Of a DNA stretch of 64,000 nt, positions 43,208 through 52,688 are shown piece by piece. Position 1 is the stretch's first letter. Every line of letters starts with the position of its first letter. The position numbers were made by a program, and so were the translations under genes. The notes below the pieces were generated by a model. That model did not search any database. It saw only the letters and a list, made by a program, of their open reading frames with translations, and had not been told where the DNA came from. The stretch is from Flavobacterium johnsoniae UW101 (lineage in GTDB: Bacteria > Bacteroidota > Bacteroidia > Flavobacteriales > Flavobacteriaceae). Location: NCBI RefSeq assembly GCF_000016645.1, contig NC_009441.1, forward strand, positions 5,456,001 through 5,520,000. The letters run 5' to 3'.

Positions 43208-46200
43208 TTAGTTTAAAAAGTTCATTACTTTAAATGATTTTTTGTTTCCTGCTTTGTCTGTTACCACAACTAAAAACAATTGTTTAGATGAGAAACTCTG
43301 ATTGTGAAGCAGTACTTCTTTATTATTTTGAACATTTCTGTGACTTACTAAGTTTTGTCCTAAAACATTGAATACATCAACCTGAGCAATGTCTTCGTTT
43401 TCGTTTGTAACAGATAATGCATTGTTTTTAAAATAAGCTATCGTTGCATTACTTTTTGCAGAAATATCATCAAGAACCAATGTTTTTGCTGCTGTTTGTG
43501 ATGCGAAATAAGCTGCATAAGCTTTAGATAATTCAGATGAATTACCGCAAGAAGAAGCATCCCAGTTTACAGACCAAGTCATTAAACCTCTCAGAGAAGG
43601 ATATGGTCCGCCTGGCTGCATAGTATATGTTCTTCCAGAAAAAGTGGTTCCGGTTCTTAAATAATGCATAGCATTAATTCCTTCTGTTGGTGTTAAATAA
43701 CCGCTTCCTGCTGCACTTGGACACGCTGGTAATGCAATAAGAACTTTTGAAGCCGGCAACCCATCAAAACGCATTCCTGTTGAAGCAATGTTATACCCTT
43801 TTATCACCATATCAGTCAAGGCTGTTACCATGTTTGATTTTTTAGCTGTACCATAATATTGTCCATCTAGTCCGTTTTCTCCTCCTGTGTTATACAATTG
43901 CACCGCTAACAAATCCAATTCATTACGTAAGTTTTGAATGATTGGCAGGAAGGAACCAAAAGTATCTGTATAAGTAGTATAACCTCCTTGTACATATTGT
44001 GTTTCCGGAGCAGCAGTTAATAAAAATCCAGGGCCATAGTAGGCTTTTAATTCTTTGAAAGCATCAACAACGTTTTTTAATCTTGGATAAGCAGAAATCC
44101 CCGCATAAGAAATATCTCTTAAACCTCCTGCATTAAAATTCATCGATCCGCCTTCAAAGTCAATATCAACTCCGTCAAATTGATACTCGTCAATAATTGC
44201 TTTTAGACCATTAACAAAAATATTTTTTTGAGTTACATTGTCTAAAACAACATGACCATTCTGCCCTCCAATAGAAACAATAACAGGAACGCCGCTGTCT
44301 CTTAAGGATTTTATATCGTTTTTCAATAATTGCTTATTGAAAACACCATTGGTCAAATATCTAGTGTCATTTGTAGTTAATATTGGTGTATAACCATCAC
44401 GATTAACTGTTTCAACGAAAGAATAATCTACTACGTTAAACTTACTTCCTACCATTTGAGAAAAATATAAGAATGGAGCACCAGCATTTTCCCAAGAATG
44501 TGCATATCCTAAAATAATTTTAGAAGGAAGCGGGATGAATCTATTAGTGCTTACTGTCGCAATTTTAATAGTATTGTTTAATGTAGTTACACCAGATTTA
44601 TTATCGGTTGCTTTAATTACAACCGGATAATCCTGATAAGCAGATGGCGTGAAATTATACGTGTAAGTATTATTTGTGCCTGCTGTCATATTAAATGTGC
44701 CTCCATTTATTGTAATAGTAACACCCGAAACTGTTCCGTCGCTGTCAACAGCTGTAACTGAAATTGGCACAACCTGAAAAGTATTTTGGTATACTGTAGT
44801 ATTTGATGGTGAATTCCAAGTAATTACAGGTAATGCATTTGGGCAGTTTGCACCAGAACAAGTTAATGTAAAACTATACGTTTTTGAATCTGTTGTTCCG
44901 TTTGACGCAGTAGCTGTAACGGTTAAGGTATGAGAAAGCGAAAACTGATTTGCTGCTGGTGTCCAGGCTGCTGTATAAGTTCCCGAAGAATTGGCCGTAC
45001 TTAAGCTTTGCCCATCTAAACTAAATACAACTGATGAGATTGTAGTAGCATCAACAGCACTTAATCCAACACTTGCAACAAAATTAATTGCTGATCCTAA
45101 ATTTATAGCAATCGCCGAAGCAGTTGGTGCTGTAATGGTAACCACTGGTTTAGTCGCAACTACAGCTTGTCTATTAAAATTATAAATAGTTGGTGTTGTT
45201 GGAACTGCAAAGTTGGCTAAGTTATTTGGATAATAAGTCACATCACCATTTTCCCATCCATTTAATTTCAAACTTAAAATTTGTGTATAACCTGCTACAA
45301 CTGAATTATCAAAGCTGTAATTTCCTGATGCATCTGTTGTTGCTAAAACACTTTTCCAGTTATGTGTATTATCTGTCCAAGGTAAAACGATTTCTACTTT
45401 TGCGCCTGCAACCGGAGTTGTTCCGTTTTTAACAGTACCGCTGATTAAATTTGCGGCTGCAGCCAATGCTGATTTTGCTGTAGAACTTGTATTAAAGTTA
45501 TAAACTGTTGGATTTGCAGGAACTGCAAAGTTTGCCAGATTATTTGGGTAATAGGCAACTTCTCCATTTTGCCAAGAGTTTAACTTCAAACTCAAAACCT
45601 GTGTGTAACCGTCTACAACAGAATTGTCAAAACTGTATTTTCCTTGTGCATCTGTTGTTGCAATAACACTTTTCCAATTGTGTGTGTTATCTGTCCATGG
45701 TAAAACCAGTTCTACTTTTGCACCTGCAACCGGATTTGTTCCGTTTTTAACTGTTCCGCTGATTTTACTTGTGCTTACTACAACATCTTGTGTAAAATTC
45801 AATGTTTTATTGGCATTCAAATTAGAATACACTGTAGAAGCCGGTGTAAAGGTCTGTCCTGTTAAAGCAGCTGTTACTGTATAATTGCCGCCAGAAGGAA
45901 GACTAAGTGAATACGTTCCGCTTGCATTTGTAACCGCTGCATAACTTCCTCCTGTAAAAGAAGCTGTAACAGTTACACCAGAAACTGGAGTTGTACTATT
46001 TAAAACCGTACCGCTTACAGTATAATTAACAACTGGAGCACCTTGAGTAAAATTCAAAGTTTTGTTTGAATCGATTGCATTATAAACTGTTGAAGCCGGA
46101 GCATAAGAGAATCCTGATTTTGCAGCTGTAACAGTAAAGTTTAAACCTGCTGTTAAACCTGCAATGCTGTAAACACCGCTTGCGTTTGAAACTGCTGTTA

Positions 46201-47944
46201 ATGTTGTACTTCCTGAAACTGCCGTAACAGTTACGCCCGAAACCGGAGTTGATCCGTCAAGAACTGTTCCGCTAACGGTATATGTTGGCTGAGTTCCGTT
46301 AATAACAACTGCTGTCTGGTTTACTGTAACATTTACTAAAGTTACAGGCGTAAATGTATAAGTAGCTTTTAAAGCCGTTAGGCTATAATTTTGACCCGAA
46401 GTTAAATTATTGAATGCAAAATTTCCGTTAGCAGAAACTACTGTCTGAATAACAGCATTACTTGCATTTCGTAATTCAACTGTAACATCTGTAACTAAAG
46501 CTGATCCGTTTTTTACAGAACCAGAAATACTTACTGTTCCCGGAACAACGCTTCCAAAAGAAGTATCAACCTGGTTTAATAATGAATTTGGAATTGAACC
46601 TCTGGTATCCTGAGATAATTCCCAAATCATACCTCCGGCCAGATTTCTCGATTTTATATACTGAACTTTTAAATCCATTGACTGCTTATCTTCATAAGAA
46701 ATAAACTGTTTTAAAGTCGAGTTGTATAAATAAGGAACTTTAGTCGTATTATCAAAATATCTTACCCATCCTGCCGAAGCTGCAGATGGTGTTACCATCA
46801 TAGTATTTGGATCAAGATAAGCGTGTGAATTGGTAACCGGATTTCCGACTAAATCACAGATTTCGATACTTCCTGATTTTTCACAAGCTCCAGAACCATC
46901 CCATGTTCCTGTTGGGTTTTGTGGATTTGTACATCCCGGAACTATATATCGCGGCGCTGCAACAAACAATCCGTTTGTTGAGTTTGCAGCAACGTTATCG
47001 AATTTTTTTCCGTAAAAAGGCAGTCCCATAATTAACTTATTAGCAGGGAAACCAATTACGTTTAAATATTGATTTGTTAATTCATCTAATGATTCTGATT
47101 GTGTCGCTCCATACAACGGATCATTTGGGTTTCCGCTGGCATATAAAGGCGCATTGTAGCAGGTTTTGTCGTACCAGTTACCGCCAAAATCATATCCGAA
47201 ATACGTGATATAATCACAATACGTTGAAATATCTTCTGTCATTCCGTATTGTGCTCTGTTATTTGGCCCTAAGTATTGTTTAGAAACATTTCTAACATTG
47301 TTTCCTGCCGCAATAGTAACCAGTTTATTTGGCATTGCCTGACGCATGGCTTTTAATAAAAGCACCAAATTTTTGTTGTCATCAGGGCTGTATTTTTGTG
47401 GAGGAACCGGCATTCCATTTACTATTTCTGTTCCGTCTGTTCCGCCAGAAAGAGGATATTCCCAATCGATGTCGAAACCATCAATAAACGGATAAGTCAC
47501 AATGAAATTTGCCATATCTGCGGCTAATGCAGCTCTTGCTACCGGACTGGCAGCAATTGGAGAAAGATCCTGGCCTTTTGTCCAGCCTCCTACAGATATT
47601 AAAATTTTTAAGTGCGGGTACTTTTGTTTAAGCTTCATTAAATCATAAAAGTTTCCTTTTACCGGAGCATCCCACGGAATTCCGCCTTCCATATGCTCAA
47701 AATCGGCATAGGTATCCAAACATTTTAATTTTGTATTCTCCGGATGGGCAGGATCATAAGTTGTCCCATAAAAAGAATAATTTAAATGCGTCAATTTACT
47801 TCCGTCGATCTTCGGGACATTAAAATCCCTTGCATAGATAGACCATTGCGCATAATACCCCACTACTTTTTTCCCGTGGGCTGGCTGCGCCGACGCGAGT
47901 AAGGGAAACAATAACAAAAAGAGTAATCTGTAATAATGTTTCAT
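43208..47944 (-). CDS. chiA: ChiA, multidomain GH18 chitinase secreted by T9SS
   Basis: A 1578-residue extracellular chitinase. Signal peptide (1-20, ending ASAQ); GH18 domain 1 (about 25-460) with DGFDIDWE, catalytic Glu162; a run of carboxypeptidase-regulatory/Fn3-like modules (about 470-720: TVSGTVLDGSTPVSGVTV); two nearly identical 106-residue modules, probably chitin-binding; two Ig-like modules (about 930-1110); GH18 domain 2 (about 1130-1480) with DGVDIDFE, catalytic Glu1264; and a type A T9SS C-terminal domain (VDVFNVLGQNLVSH ... KSFKVMNFLN). This matches F. johnsoniae ChiA, which is cut and released and is essential for growth on chitin. Regulated with the upstream GH20/NagB/SusCD genes. 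Confidence 0.97.
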   Translation of the reverse strand: MKHYYRLLFLLLFPLLASAQPAHGKKVVGYYAQWSIYARDFNVPKIDGSKLTHLNYSFYGTTYDPAHPENTKLKCLDTYADFEHMEGGIPWDAPVKGNFYDLMKLKQKYPHLKILISVGGWTKGQDLSPIAASPVARAALAADMANFIVTYPFIDGFDIDWEYPLSGGTDGTEIVNGMPVPPQKYSPDDNKNLVLLLKAMRQAMPNKLVTIAAGNNVRNVSKQYLGPNNRAQYGMTEDISTYCDYITYFGYDFGGNWYDKTCYNAPLYASGNPNDPLYGATQSESLDELTNQYLNVIGFPANKLIMGLPFYGKKFDNVAANSTNGLFVAAPRYIVPGCTNPQNPTGTWDGSGACEKSGSIEICDLVGNPVTNSHAYLDPNTMMVTPSAASAGWVRYFDNTTKVPYLYNSTLKQFISYEDKQSMDLKVQYIKSRNLAGGMIWELSQDTRGSIPNSLLNQVDTSFGSVVPGTVSISGSVKNGSALVTDVTVELRNASNAVIQTVVSANGNFAFNNLTSGQNYSLTALKATYTFTPVTLVNVTVNQTAVVINGTQPTYTVSGTVLDGSTPVSGVTVTAVSGSTTLTAVSNASGVYSIAGLTAGLNFTVTAAKSGFSYAPASTVYNAIDSNKTLNFTQGAPVVNYTVSGTVLNSTTPVSGVTVTASFTGGSYAAVTNASGTYSLSLPSGGNYTVTAALTGQTFTPASTVYSNLNANKTLNFTQDVVVSTSKISGTVKNGTNPVAGAKVELVLPWTDNTHNWKSVIATTDAQGKYSFDNSVVDGYTQVLSLKLNSWQNGEVAYYPNNLANFAVPANPTVYNFNTSSTAKSALAAAANLISGTVKNGTTPVAGAKVEIVLPWTDNTHNWKSVLATTDASGNYSFDNSVVAGYTQILSLKLNGWENGDVTYYPNNLANFAVPTTPTIYNFNRQAVVATKPVVTITAPTASAIAINLGSAINFVASVGLSAVDATTISSVVFSLDGQSLSTANSSGTYTAAWTPAANQFSLSHTLTVTATASNGTTDSKTYSFTLTCSGANCPNALPVITWNSPSNTTVYQNTFQVVPISVTAVDSDGTVSGVTITINGGTFNMTAGTNNTYTYNFTPSAYQDYPVVIKATDNKSGVTTLNNTIKIATVSTNRFIPLPSKIILGYAHSWENAGAPFLYFSQMVGSKFNVVDYSFVETVNRDGYTPILTTNDTRYLTNGVFNKQLLKNDIKSLRDSGVPVIVSIGGQNGHVVLDNVTQKNIFVNGLKAIIDEYQFDGVDIDFEGGSMNFNAGGLRDISYAGISAYPRLKNVVDAFKELKAYYGPGFLLTAAPETQYVQGGYTTYTDTFGSFLPIIQNLRNELDLLAVQLYNTGGENGLDGQYYGTAKKSNMVTALTDMVIKGYNIASTGMRFDGLPASKVLIALPACPSAAGSGYLTPTEGINAMHYLRTGTTFSGRTYTMQPGGPYPSLRGLMTWSVNWDASSCGNSSELSKAYAAYFASQTAAKTLVLDDISAKSNATIAYFKNNALSVTNENEDIAQVDVFNVLGQNLVSHRNVQNNKEVLLHNQSFSSKQLFLVVVTDKAGNKKSFKVMNFLN
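45128..45763 (-). repeat. Two tandem 318-bp modules inside chiA
   Basis: Two in-frame copies with a period of 318 bp (106 residues), each starting ISGTVKNGT and containing PWTDNTHNWKSV, KLN, YYPNNLANFAVP and IYNFN or VYNFN. Only scattered residue changes separate them. They are likely chitin-binding modules produced by a recent duplication. Confidence 0.9.
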
Positions 47945-48407
47945 AATTAATAAATATTGGTTAATAGAAAATAAATAATTGGGCCGCAGAAGTTTAAAAA
48001 AAACTTCCGGGTTTCGCTCAACTGCAGGTTGGAAGGCTGCTGTCGATTGGAAATAAACTCAAATTACATTCTATAGATAAATATTACTATTTCTGATTCA
48101 TTCATAATCATTAGTAAATAGCAGTGATCGATATTTATTTATAATTCTAAAATTAATCGTAAATACAAATGATAAATTTGGGACTAATCATCAATCTATA
48201 CTCTCGTTTTGTCATGTTTTATTGTATTCTTTTATTTGGTTTTTAAGGGTTAATAATTATTTTCAAGGCTTATATTTTACTATTTGATTTTGTTACGTGC
48301 AGTTTGTTTCAGGAATGATAGCCATAACTATCTCTACCGGGGAATTCGGCAGAGATAATTAAAGACTAAATCAATGGTAACTACTAAACACTAACTCAAC
48401 CAAAATT
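47945..48407. other. chiA upstream region
   Basis: 463 bases between GH20 and chiA with no credible ORF. It is AT-rich with a hairpin near 48330-48360 (TATCTCTACCG / CGGCAGAGATA on the plus strand) that could end or process the GH20 transcript. No T-run follows it on the minus strand. No exact TAnnTTTG box was found upstream of chiA, so its promoter could not be placed. Confidence 0.45.
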
Positions 48408-50474
48408 CTAAATTAGTTTCTTTAAACTTTCATAAACTGACAACTCTACGTCAGCATGATCTTTTGTATTACATTGTTCTATTAAGGTTTTTAAATCGGC
48501 TGTTTTTAAAGTCGATTTATTATCTAATACAAGCAGCAATTCTTGCGATGCGTCGCTTAATTTTTTAGATAAAGGCAGAATTGGCTGTACTAAAGGCGCA
48601 TTGGCACTTAATTCAACTAATCCTTTATTAACTGCAATCCATTTATTGAAAAATGCTGCCACTTTTGCTTTGTTATCTGCTGATTTATTTGCCAGATATT
48701 GGCTCACGGCTTCATCAAAAGCCAGAGAATCTTTTGCATCCGGAGTACAGGCATCTGCAAAAAGTGTAAACGGAGAATACATTTGATATTCAGTTCCTCC
48801 TTTATTTCTTGTATATCCTTTTAATGGTTCACAAACATTTGTAAATTCATTAACAGATTTAATATTCTGGTTATTCGCAATATTTCTAAGAATTACGGCT
48901 TTGTTTTTAATATGTGTTAATCCTAATTCTTCTAATCTAAATGATACGCTTTCAAGACGTTTACGCATATTAGCAACATCTGTAATATTCTCAGCAGACC
49001 ATAATCTTTCTGCAATTGCTGCTGTTCTTGGCCAAACTCTTGAATCAAATGTTTCCGGCGTGGCAAGTTCTGTCCACATTGTAGCTTCTCCACCCAAAAT
49101 TCTTGCTTTTTCTTCTGCAGATAAATCGGCTCCTTTTGGCATAGGATCATTTAAATAATGACTTGCTACTGGATACATTAAATCAATATAAAATCCGTTT
49201 GATAATACTGTTTTATATCCTTTTTTAACTGCATCAACTAATGACTGCCCTGCAACCATTCCTTCATTTGGACCTCTCCACGAATGTACAATTGCTTCTT
49301 TAGAAAGATCTTTGGTTAAAATTTCTTCCCAGCCCATTAATTGTTTTCCATGTTTTTTAAGCATTGGGGCTAACTGCATAGTAAAATAAGTCTGCAGTTC
49401 ATGGTTGGTTTTTAAATTATGTTTTTTCTTGAACTCCTGGATTTTTGGATTGGCATCCCAGTCTTTCCCTTCATTTTCGTCACCCCCAATGTGAAAATAA
49501 GCTCCGGGAAATAACGGGCATACCTCATCAAAAAGTTCACTTAATATTTTATACGTTTTAGGATTTGAAGGATCTAATGTAGGCGAAAATATACCTGCAT
49601 TTCTTTCAATTCTATAGGTAGAGATTGCCGTACCTTGAATATTTTTTTCAGAAGTTCCTCCGGTCAATGTAATCACTTTGCTTCCAATTTCAGGGTAAGC
49701 AGTAAGTATTGCAGATCCATGACCCGGAACGTCTATTTCCGGAACAATTAAAATACCGCGCTCATCGGCATATTTTACGATATTTCTAATTTCCTCTTGT
49801 GTGTAATATAATCCATCCGAAGCCAGTTCTATTAGTTTTGGATGTTTTTTAGTTTCAATTCTCCAGCCTTGATCGTCTACTAAATGCCAGTGGAAAACAT
49901 TCATTTTCATTGCTGCCAATGCATCCAGATTTCTTTTCACTACATCTACCGGCTGAAAATGTCTCGAAGCATCAAGCATTAAACCTCTCCAGGTAAATCT
50001 TGGAAAGTCTGAGATTTGAGAAACAGGGAAATAGAATTTTTTGCTGTCGTTTTGAAGCAGCTGCAATAACGTTTCCAGTCCATGTAAAGCTCCTAAATCG
50101 CTGGTTGCATTAATTGTAATTTTGTTTGCTTTAACATCTAAGCTGTAGCTTTCATCTTCATATAAACCTATTTTTCCATTTTTAGTACAGTTAATCTGTA
50201 ATTCTGCATTTGGAAACTCATTAAGTTTGGTAATAAAACCTTGTTCAAAAAAAATACCTGTTCTACCATCTAATCGGCGTAAAAAACGAGTTACTCCTCC
50301 AAAAATCCTTGAATCAGGATTTCCAGAAATATTTACTTTAAAGTTTTTAGTTAATGTAAAATTTCCGTCGTTTACGACAACATTTTGAGGCCAGGGCATA
50401 AGGTTCAGCTGTTCTTTTTGCATTTGAGCATTTGCCGTTACACCTGCTAATAGTAGTACAAATAGATATTTCAT
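48408..50474 (-). CDS. GH20 beta-N-acetylhexosaminidase
   Basis: A 688-residue exported enzyme with a signal peptide (1-16, ending TANAQ). A GH20b N-terminal domain (about 20-140) is followed by the GH20 barrel: FTWRGLMLDASRHFQPVD, FHWHLVDDQGWRIE, PEIDVPGHGSA and the catalytic pair Asp332-Glu333 in HIGGDENEGKDW. A helical C-terminal part of about 150 residues follows. It splits chitobiose and short chitooligosaccharides to GlcNAc, probably in the periplasm. Part of the chitin locus, with nagB upstream and chiA downstream. Confidence 0.95.
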   Translation of the reverse strand: MKYLFVLLLAGVTANAQMQKEQLNLMPWPQNVVVNDGNFTLTKNFKVNISGNPDSRIFGGVTRFLRRLDGRTGIFFEQGFITKLNEFPNAELQINCTKNGKIGLYEDESYSLDVKANKITINATSDLGALHGLETLLQLLQNDSKKFYFPVSQISDFPRFTWRGLMLDASRHFQPVDVVKRNLDALAAMKMNVFHWHLVDDQGWRIETKKHPKLIELASDGLYYTQEEIRNIVKYADERGILIVPEIDVPGHGSAILTAYPEIGSKVITLTGGTSEKNIQGTAISTYRIERNAGIFSPTLDPSNPKTYKILSELFDEVCPLFPGAYFHIGGDENEGKDWDANPKIQEFKKKHNLKTNHELQTYFTMQLAPMLKKHGKQLMGWEEILTKDLSKEAIVHSWRGPNEGMVAGQSLVDAVKKGYKTVLSNGFYIDLMYPVASHYLNDPMPKGADLSAEEKARILGGEATMWTELATPETFDSRVWPRTAAIAERLWSAENITDVANMRKRLESVSFRLEELGLTHIKNKAVILRNIANNQNIKSVNEFTNVCEPLKGYTRNKGGTEYQMYSPFTLFADACTPDAKDSLAFDEAVSQYLANKSADNKAKVAAFFNKWIAVNKGLVELSANAPLVQPILPLSKKLSDASQELLLVLDNKSTLKTADLKTLIEQCNTKDHADVELSVYESLKKLI

Positions 50475-50557
50475 TTTATTTTTTTTTGGTTCGATACTTC
50501 TAAAAAAGCATCTTTAGAAATTAGATAAAAAACAAAACTCAGAATGACTTCTGCTTT

Positions 50558-50576
50558 ACCTCACCTATAGCGAGGT
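50558..50576 (-). other. Small hairpin between nagB and GH20
   Basis: On the minus strand ACCTCGC-TATAG-GTGAGGT gives a 7-bp stem with one G-U pair. It lies in the leader of the GH20 gene and may affect mRNA processing. No T-run follows, so a terminator is unlikely. Confidence 0.35.
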
Positions 50577-50631
50577 CAAACTGAATTTTGAAATTTGATT
50601 CGCTCTCACCCGAATCGGTTTTAAAACAACT

Positions 50632-52572
50632 TTAATAGTCAAAACGTTTAAAAGCTTCAATAGCTTCATACTCTGCTAATCCTAATTCATCATACAGAAT
50701 TGCAGTATTTTTATTTCGGTCTTCGGCTCTAACCCAGAATTCTCTTGAATCATTTCCCTGGAACATTACTCTGTCTTTTTGAGACTGGTGGTATAAGATT
50801 GCATGGCGTTTTAGTAATACTTCTGAAGGGCTTAACGGCACTGCCATATCAATTTCGTGGATATCCCATTCGTGCCATGCACCTCTGTATAACCATAACC
50901 AGCAGTCATCCATGTATTTTTCTGGTTTCAGCTCTTTCATTGCGGCAAAAATCGCATTCAGACATACTTCATGTGTTCCGTGCGGATCTGCCAAATCTCC
51001 TGCTGCAAAAACCTGATGCGGTTTTATTCTGGCAATGATTTCTTTTACAATTTCGATATCCTCCTGCCCCAGCGGATTCTTTTTAACCTGTCCGGTTTCA
51101 TAAAAAGGAAGATCTAAAAAGTGTGTATTTTCATCTTTTAGTCCAATGTATCTTGTTGCTGCGTAAGATTCTCTTCTTCTGATTAATCCTTTTAGTTTTC
51201 GAACTTCAAGAGAATCAATCTGATTTTCTGATTTGTTATTCAAAAATTCAATTACTGATTTGAAGTTGATGTCTTTTGGAAGATCAGCACCAACAAAATC
51301 GTTGCATACTTCTGCAAATTTCAATGCCTCATCGTCAGTTACGGCAATATTTCCGGAGGTTTGATATACAACATGTACATCGTGGCCTTGTTTTATCAAT
51401 TTTGAAAAAGTTCCTCCCATCGAAATCACGTCATCATCAGGATGCGGACTAAACAGGATTACTCGTTTTTTAGCAGGATTGGCTCTTTCCGGACGGTGAG
51501 AATCATCTGTGTTTGGTTTTCCTCCCGGCCAGCCTGTAATAGTATGCTGCAGAATATTAAACATATTGATGTTCATATCATAAGCAGAACCTTCCTGTGC
51601 CAGTAAATCAGACATTCCGTTATTGTTGTAATCACGGTCTGTCAGTTTTAAAATAGATTGTTTGGTTTTCTGGCATAACCATACAATTGCTTTGCTTTTT
51701 AATTCCTGTGTCCAGATGCATTCTCCAACCAGCCAAGGTGTTTTAAAGCGTGTTAATTCTGATGCTGCAGACTGATCCAGAACGAAAGTCGCGTTTGGAT
51801 GATTCTGCAGAAATGTAGCCGGAACTTCTGAGCTGATATCTCCCTGAATGGTTCTTTTGATGATATCTGCTTTATTTTGTCCCCAAGCCATTAATACAAT
51901 TCTTTTTGATCTCATAATGGTAGAAACTCCCATCGTGATGGCTCTCTTTGGAACGTTGTCGATTCCATTAAAGTCAGATGAAGCGTCTACTCTTGTAATA
52001 TGATCCAGAGTAATAATTCTGGTTCCTGAATTAATGTGCGATCCAGGCTCGTTGAAACCAACGTGTCCTGTACGGCCAATTCCAAGCAATTGAAAATCAA
52101 GTCCGCCTGCTTGTTTAATATTCATTTCATAGTCGATGCAGTATTGATTGAGTTCTTCAATTGAAACTGTTCCATCAGGAATATTAACATTTTCAGGTTT
52201 AATATCGATATGATTAAAAAGATGCTGATGCATGAAATAATGATAGCTCTGATTGTTCTCTTTACTCATTGGATAATATTCGTCCAAGTTGAAAGTGATT
52301 ACATTATGAAAGCTCAGTCCTTCTTCTTTGTGCATTCTCACTAATTCTTCATATACTTTTATTGGAGATGAGCCTGTTGCAAGTCCAAGCACACAAGATT
52401 TATTCTTTTCCTGCTTAGATCTAATCAATTGAGCGATTTCCTGTGCTACAATTACCGAAGCTTCAGCTGAACTTTTGAAGATTTCATTGTGGATTTTCTC
52501 AAATCTGGTTTCTTCAAATTTACCGGCGCTCTTATAACTGATATCAGGTTTTATTTCTAAAGCACTTTTCAT
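50632..52572 (-). CDS. nagB: Glucosamine-6-phosphate deaminase fused to a LmbE/PIG-L deacetylase domain
   Basis: A 646-residue cytoplasmic protein with two enzymes. The N-terminal half is NagB (about 30-290): LGLATGSSPIKVYEEL, NLDEYYPM, GIGRTGHVGFNEPG with the active-site His. It turns GlcN-6-P into fructose-6-P and ammonia. The C-terminal half (about 365-620) is LmbE/PIG-L-like: the zinc motif SPHPDDDVISMGG (His377, Asp379, Asp380) and DPHGTHEVCLNAI. PIG-L enzymes deacetylate GlcNAc-type compounds, so the fusion may replace a separate NagA, though this is inferred. Such long NagB forms are known in Bacteroidota. The start is at the ATG at 52572 (MKSALEIKP); upstream codons look non-coding. 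Confidence 0.93.
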   Translation of the reverse strand: MKSALEIKPDISYKSAGKFEETRFEKIHNEIFKSSAEASVIVAQEIAQLIRSKQEKNKSCVLGLATGSSPIKVYEELVRMHKEEGLSFHNVITFNLDEYYPMSKENNQSYHYFMHQHLFNHIDIKPENVNIPDGTVSIEELNQYCIDYEMNIKQAGGLDFQLLGIGRTGHVGFNEPGSHINSGTRIITLDHITRVDASSDFNGIDNVPKRAITMGVSTIMRSKRIVLMAWGQNKADIIKRTIQGDISSEVPATFLQNHPNATFVLDQSAASELTRFKTPWLVGECIWTQELKSKAIVWLCQKTKQSILKLTDRDYNNNGMSDLLAQEGSAYDMNINMFNILQHTITGWPGGKPNTDDSHRPERANPAKKRVILFSPHPDDDVISMGGTFSKLIKQGHDVHVVYQTSGNIAVTDDEALKFAEVCNDFVGADLPKDINFKSVIEFLNNKSENQIDSLEVRKLKGLIRRRESYAATRYIGLKDENTHFLDLPFYETGQVKKNPLGQEDIEIVKEIIARIKPHQVFAAGDLADPHGTHEVCLNAIFAAMKELKPEKYMDDCWLWLYRGAWHEWDIHEIDMAVPLSPSEVLLKRHAILYHQSQKDRVMFQGNDSREFWVRAEDRNKNTAILYDELGLAEYEAIEAFKRFDY

Positions 52573-52688
52573 TTCTTTTCTTTTTTTGGTATATACAATT
52601 TTGGTTTTTGAAATGGCACAAGCAATTTTCACTGCTTGTACCATTTGCTAACCAAACTTAAAATCTGTAATCTATTTATTTTTGTTTT

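Noticed and set aside
48329..48360. Rho-independent terminator downstream of GH20
   Set aside because: The stem is good, but no T-run follows on the minus strand, so it is kept only as a hairpin of unknown role.
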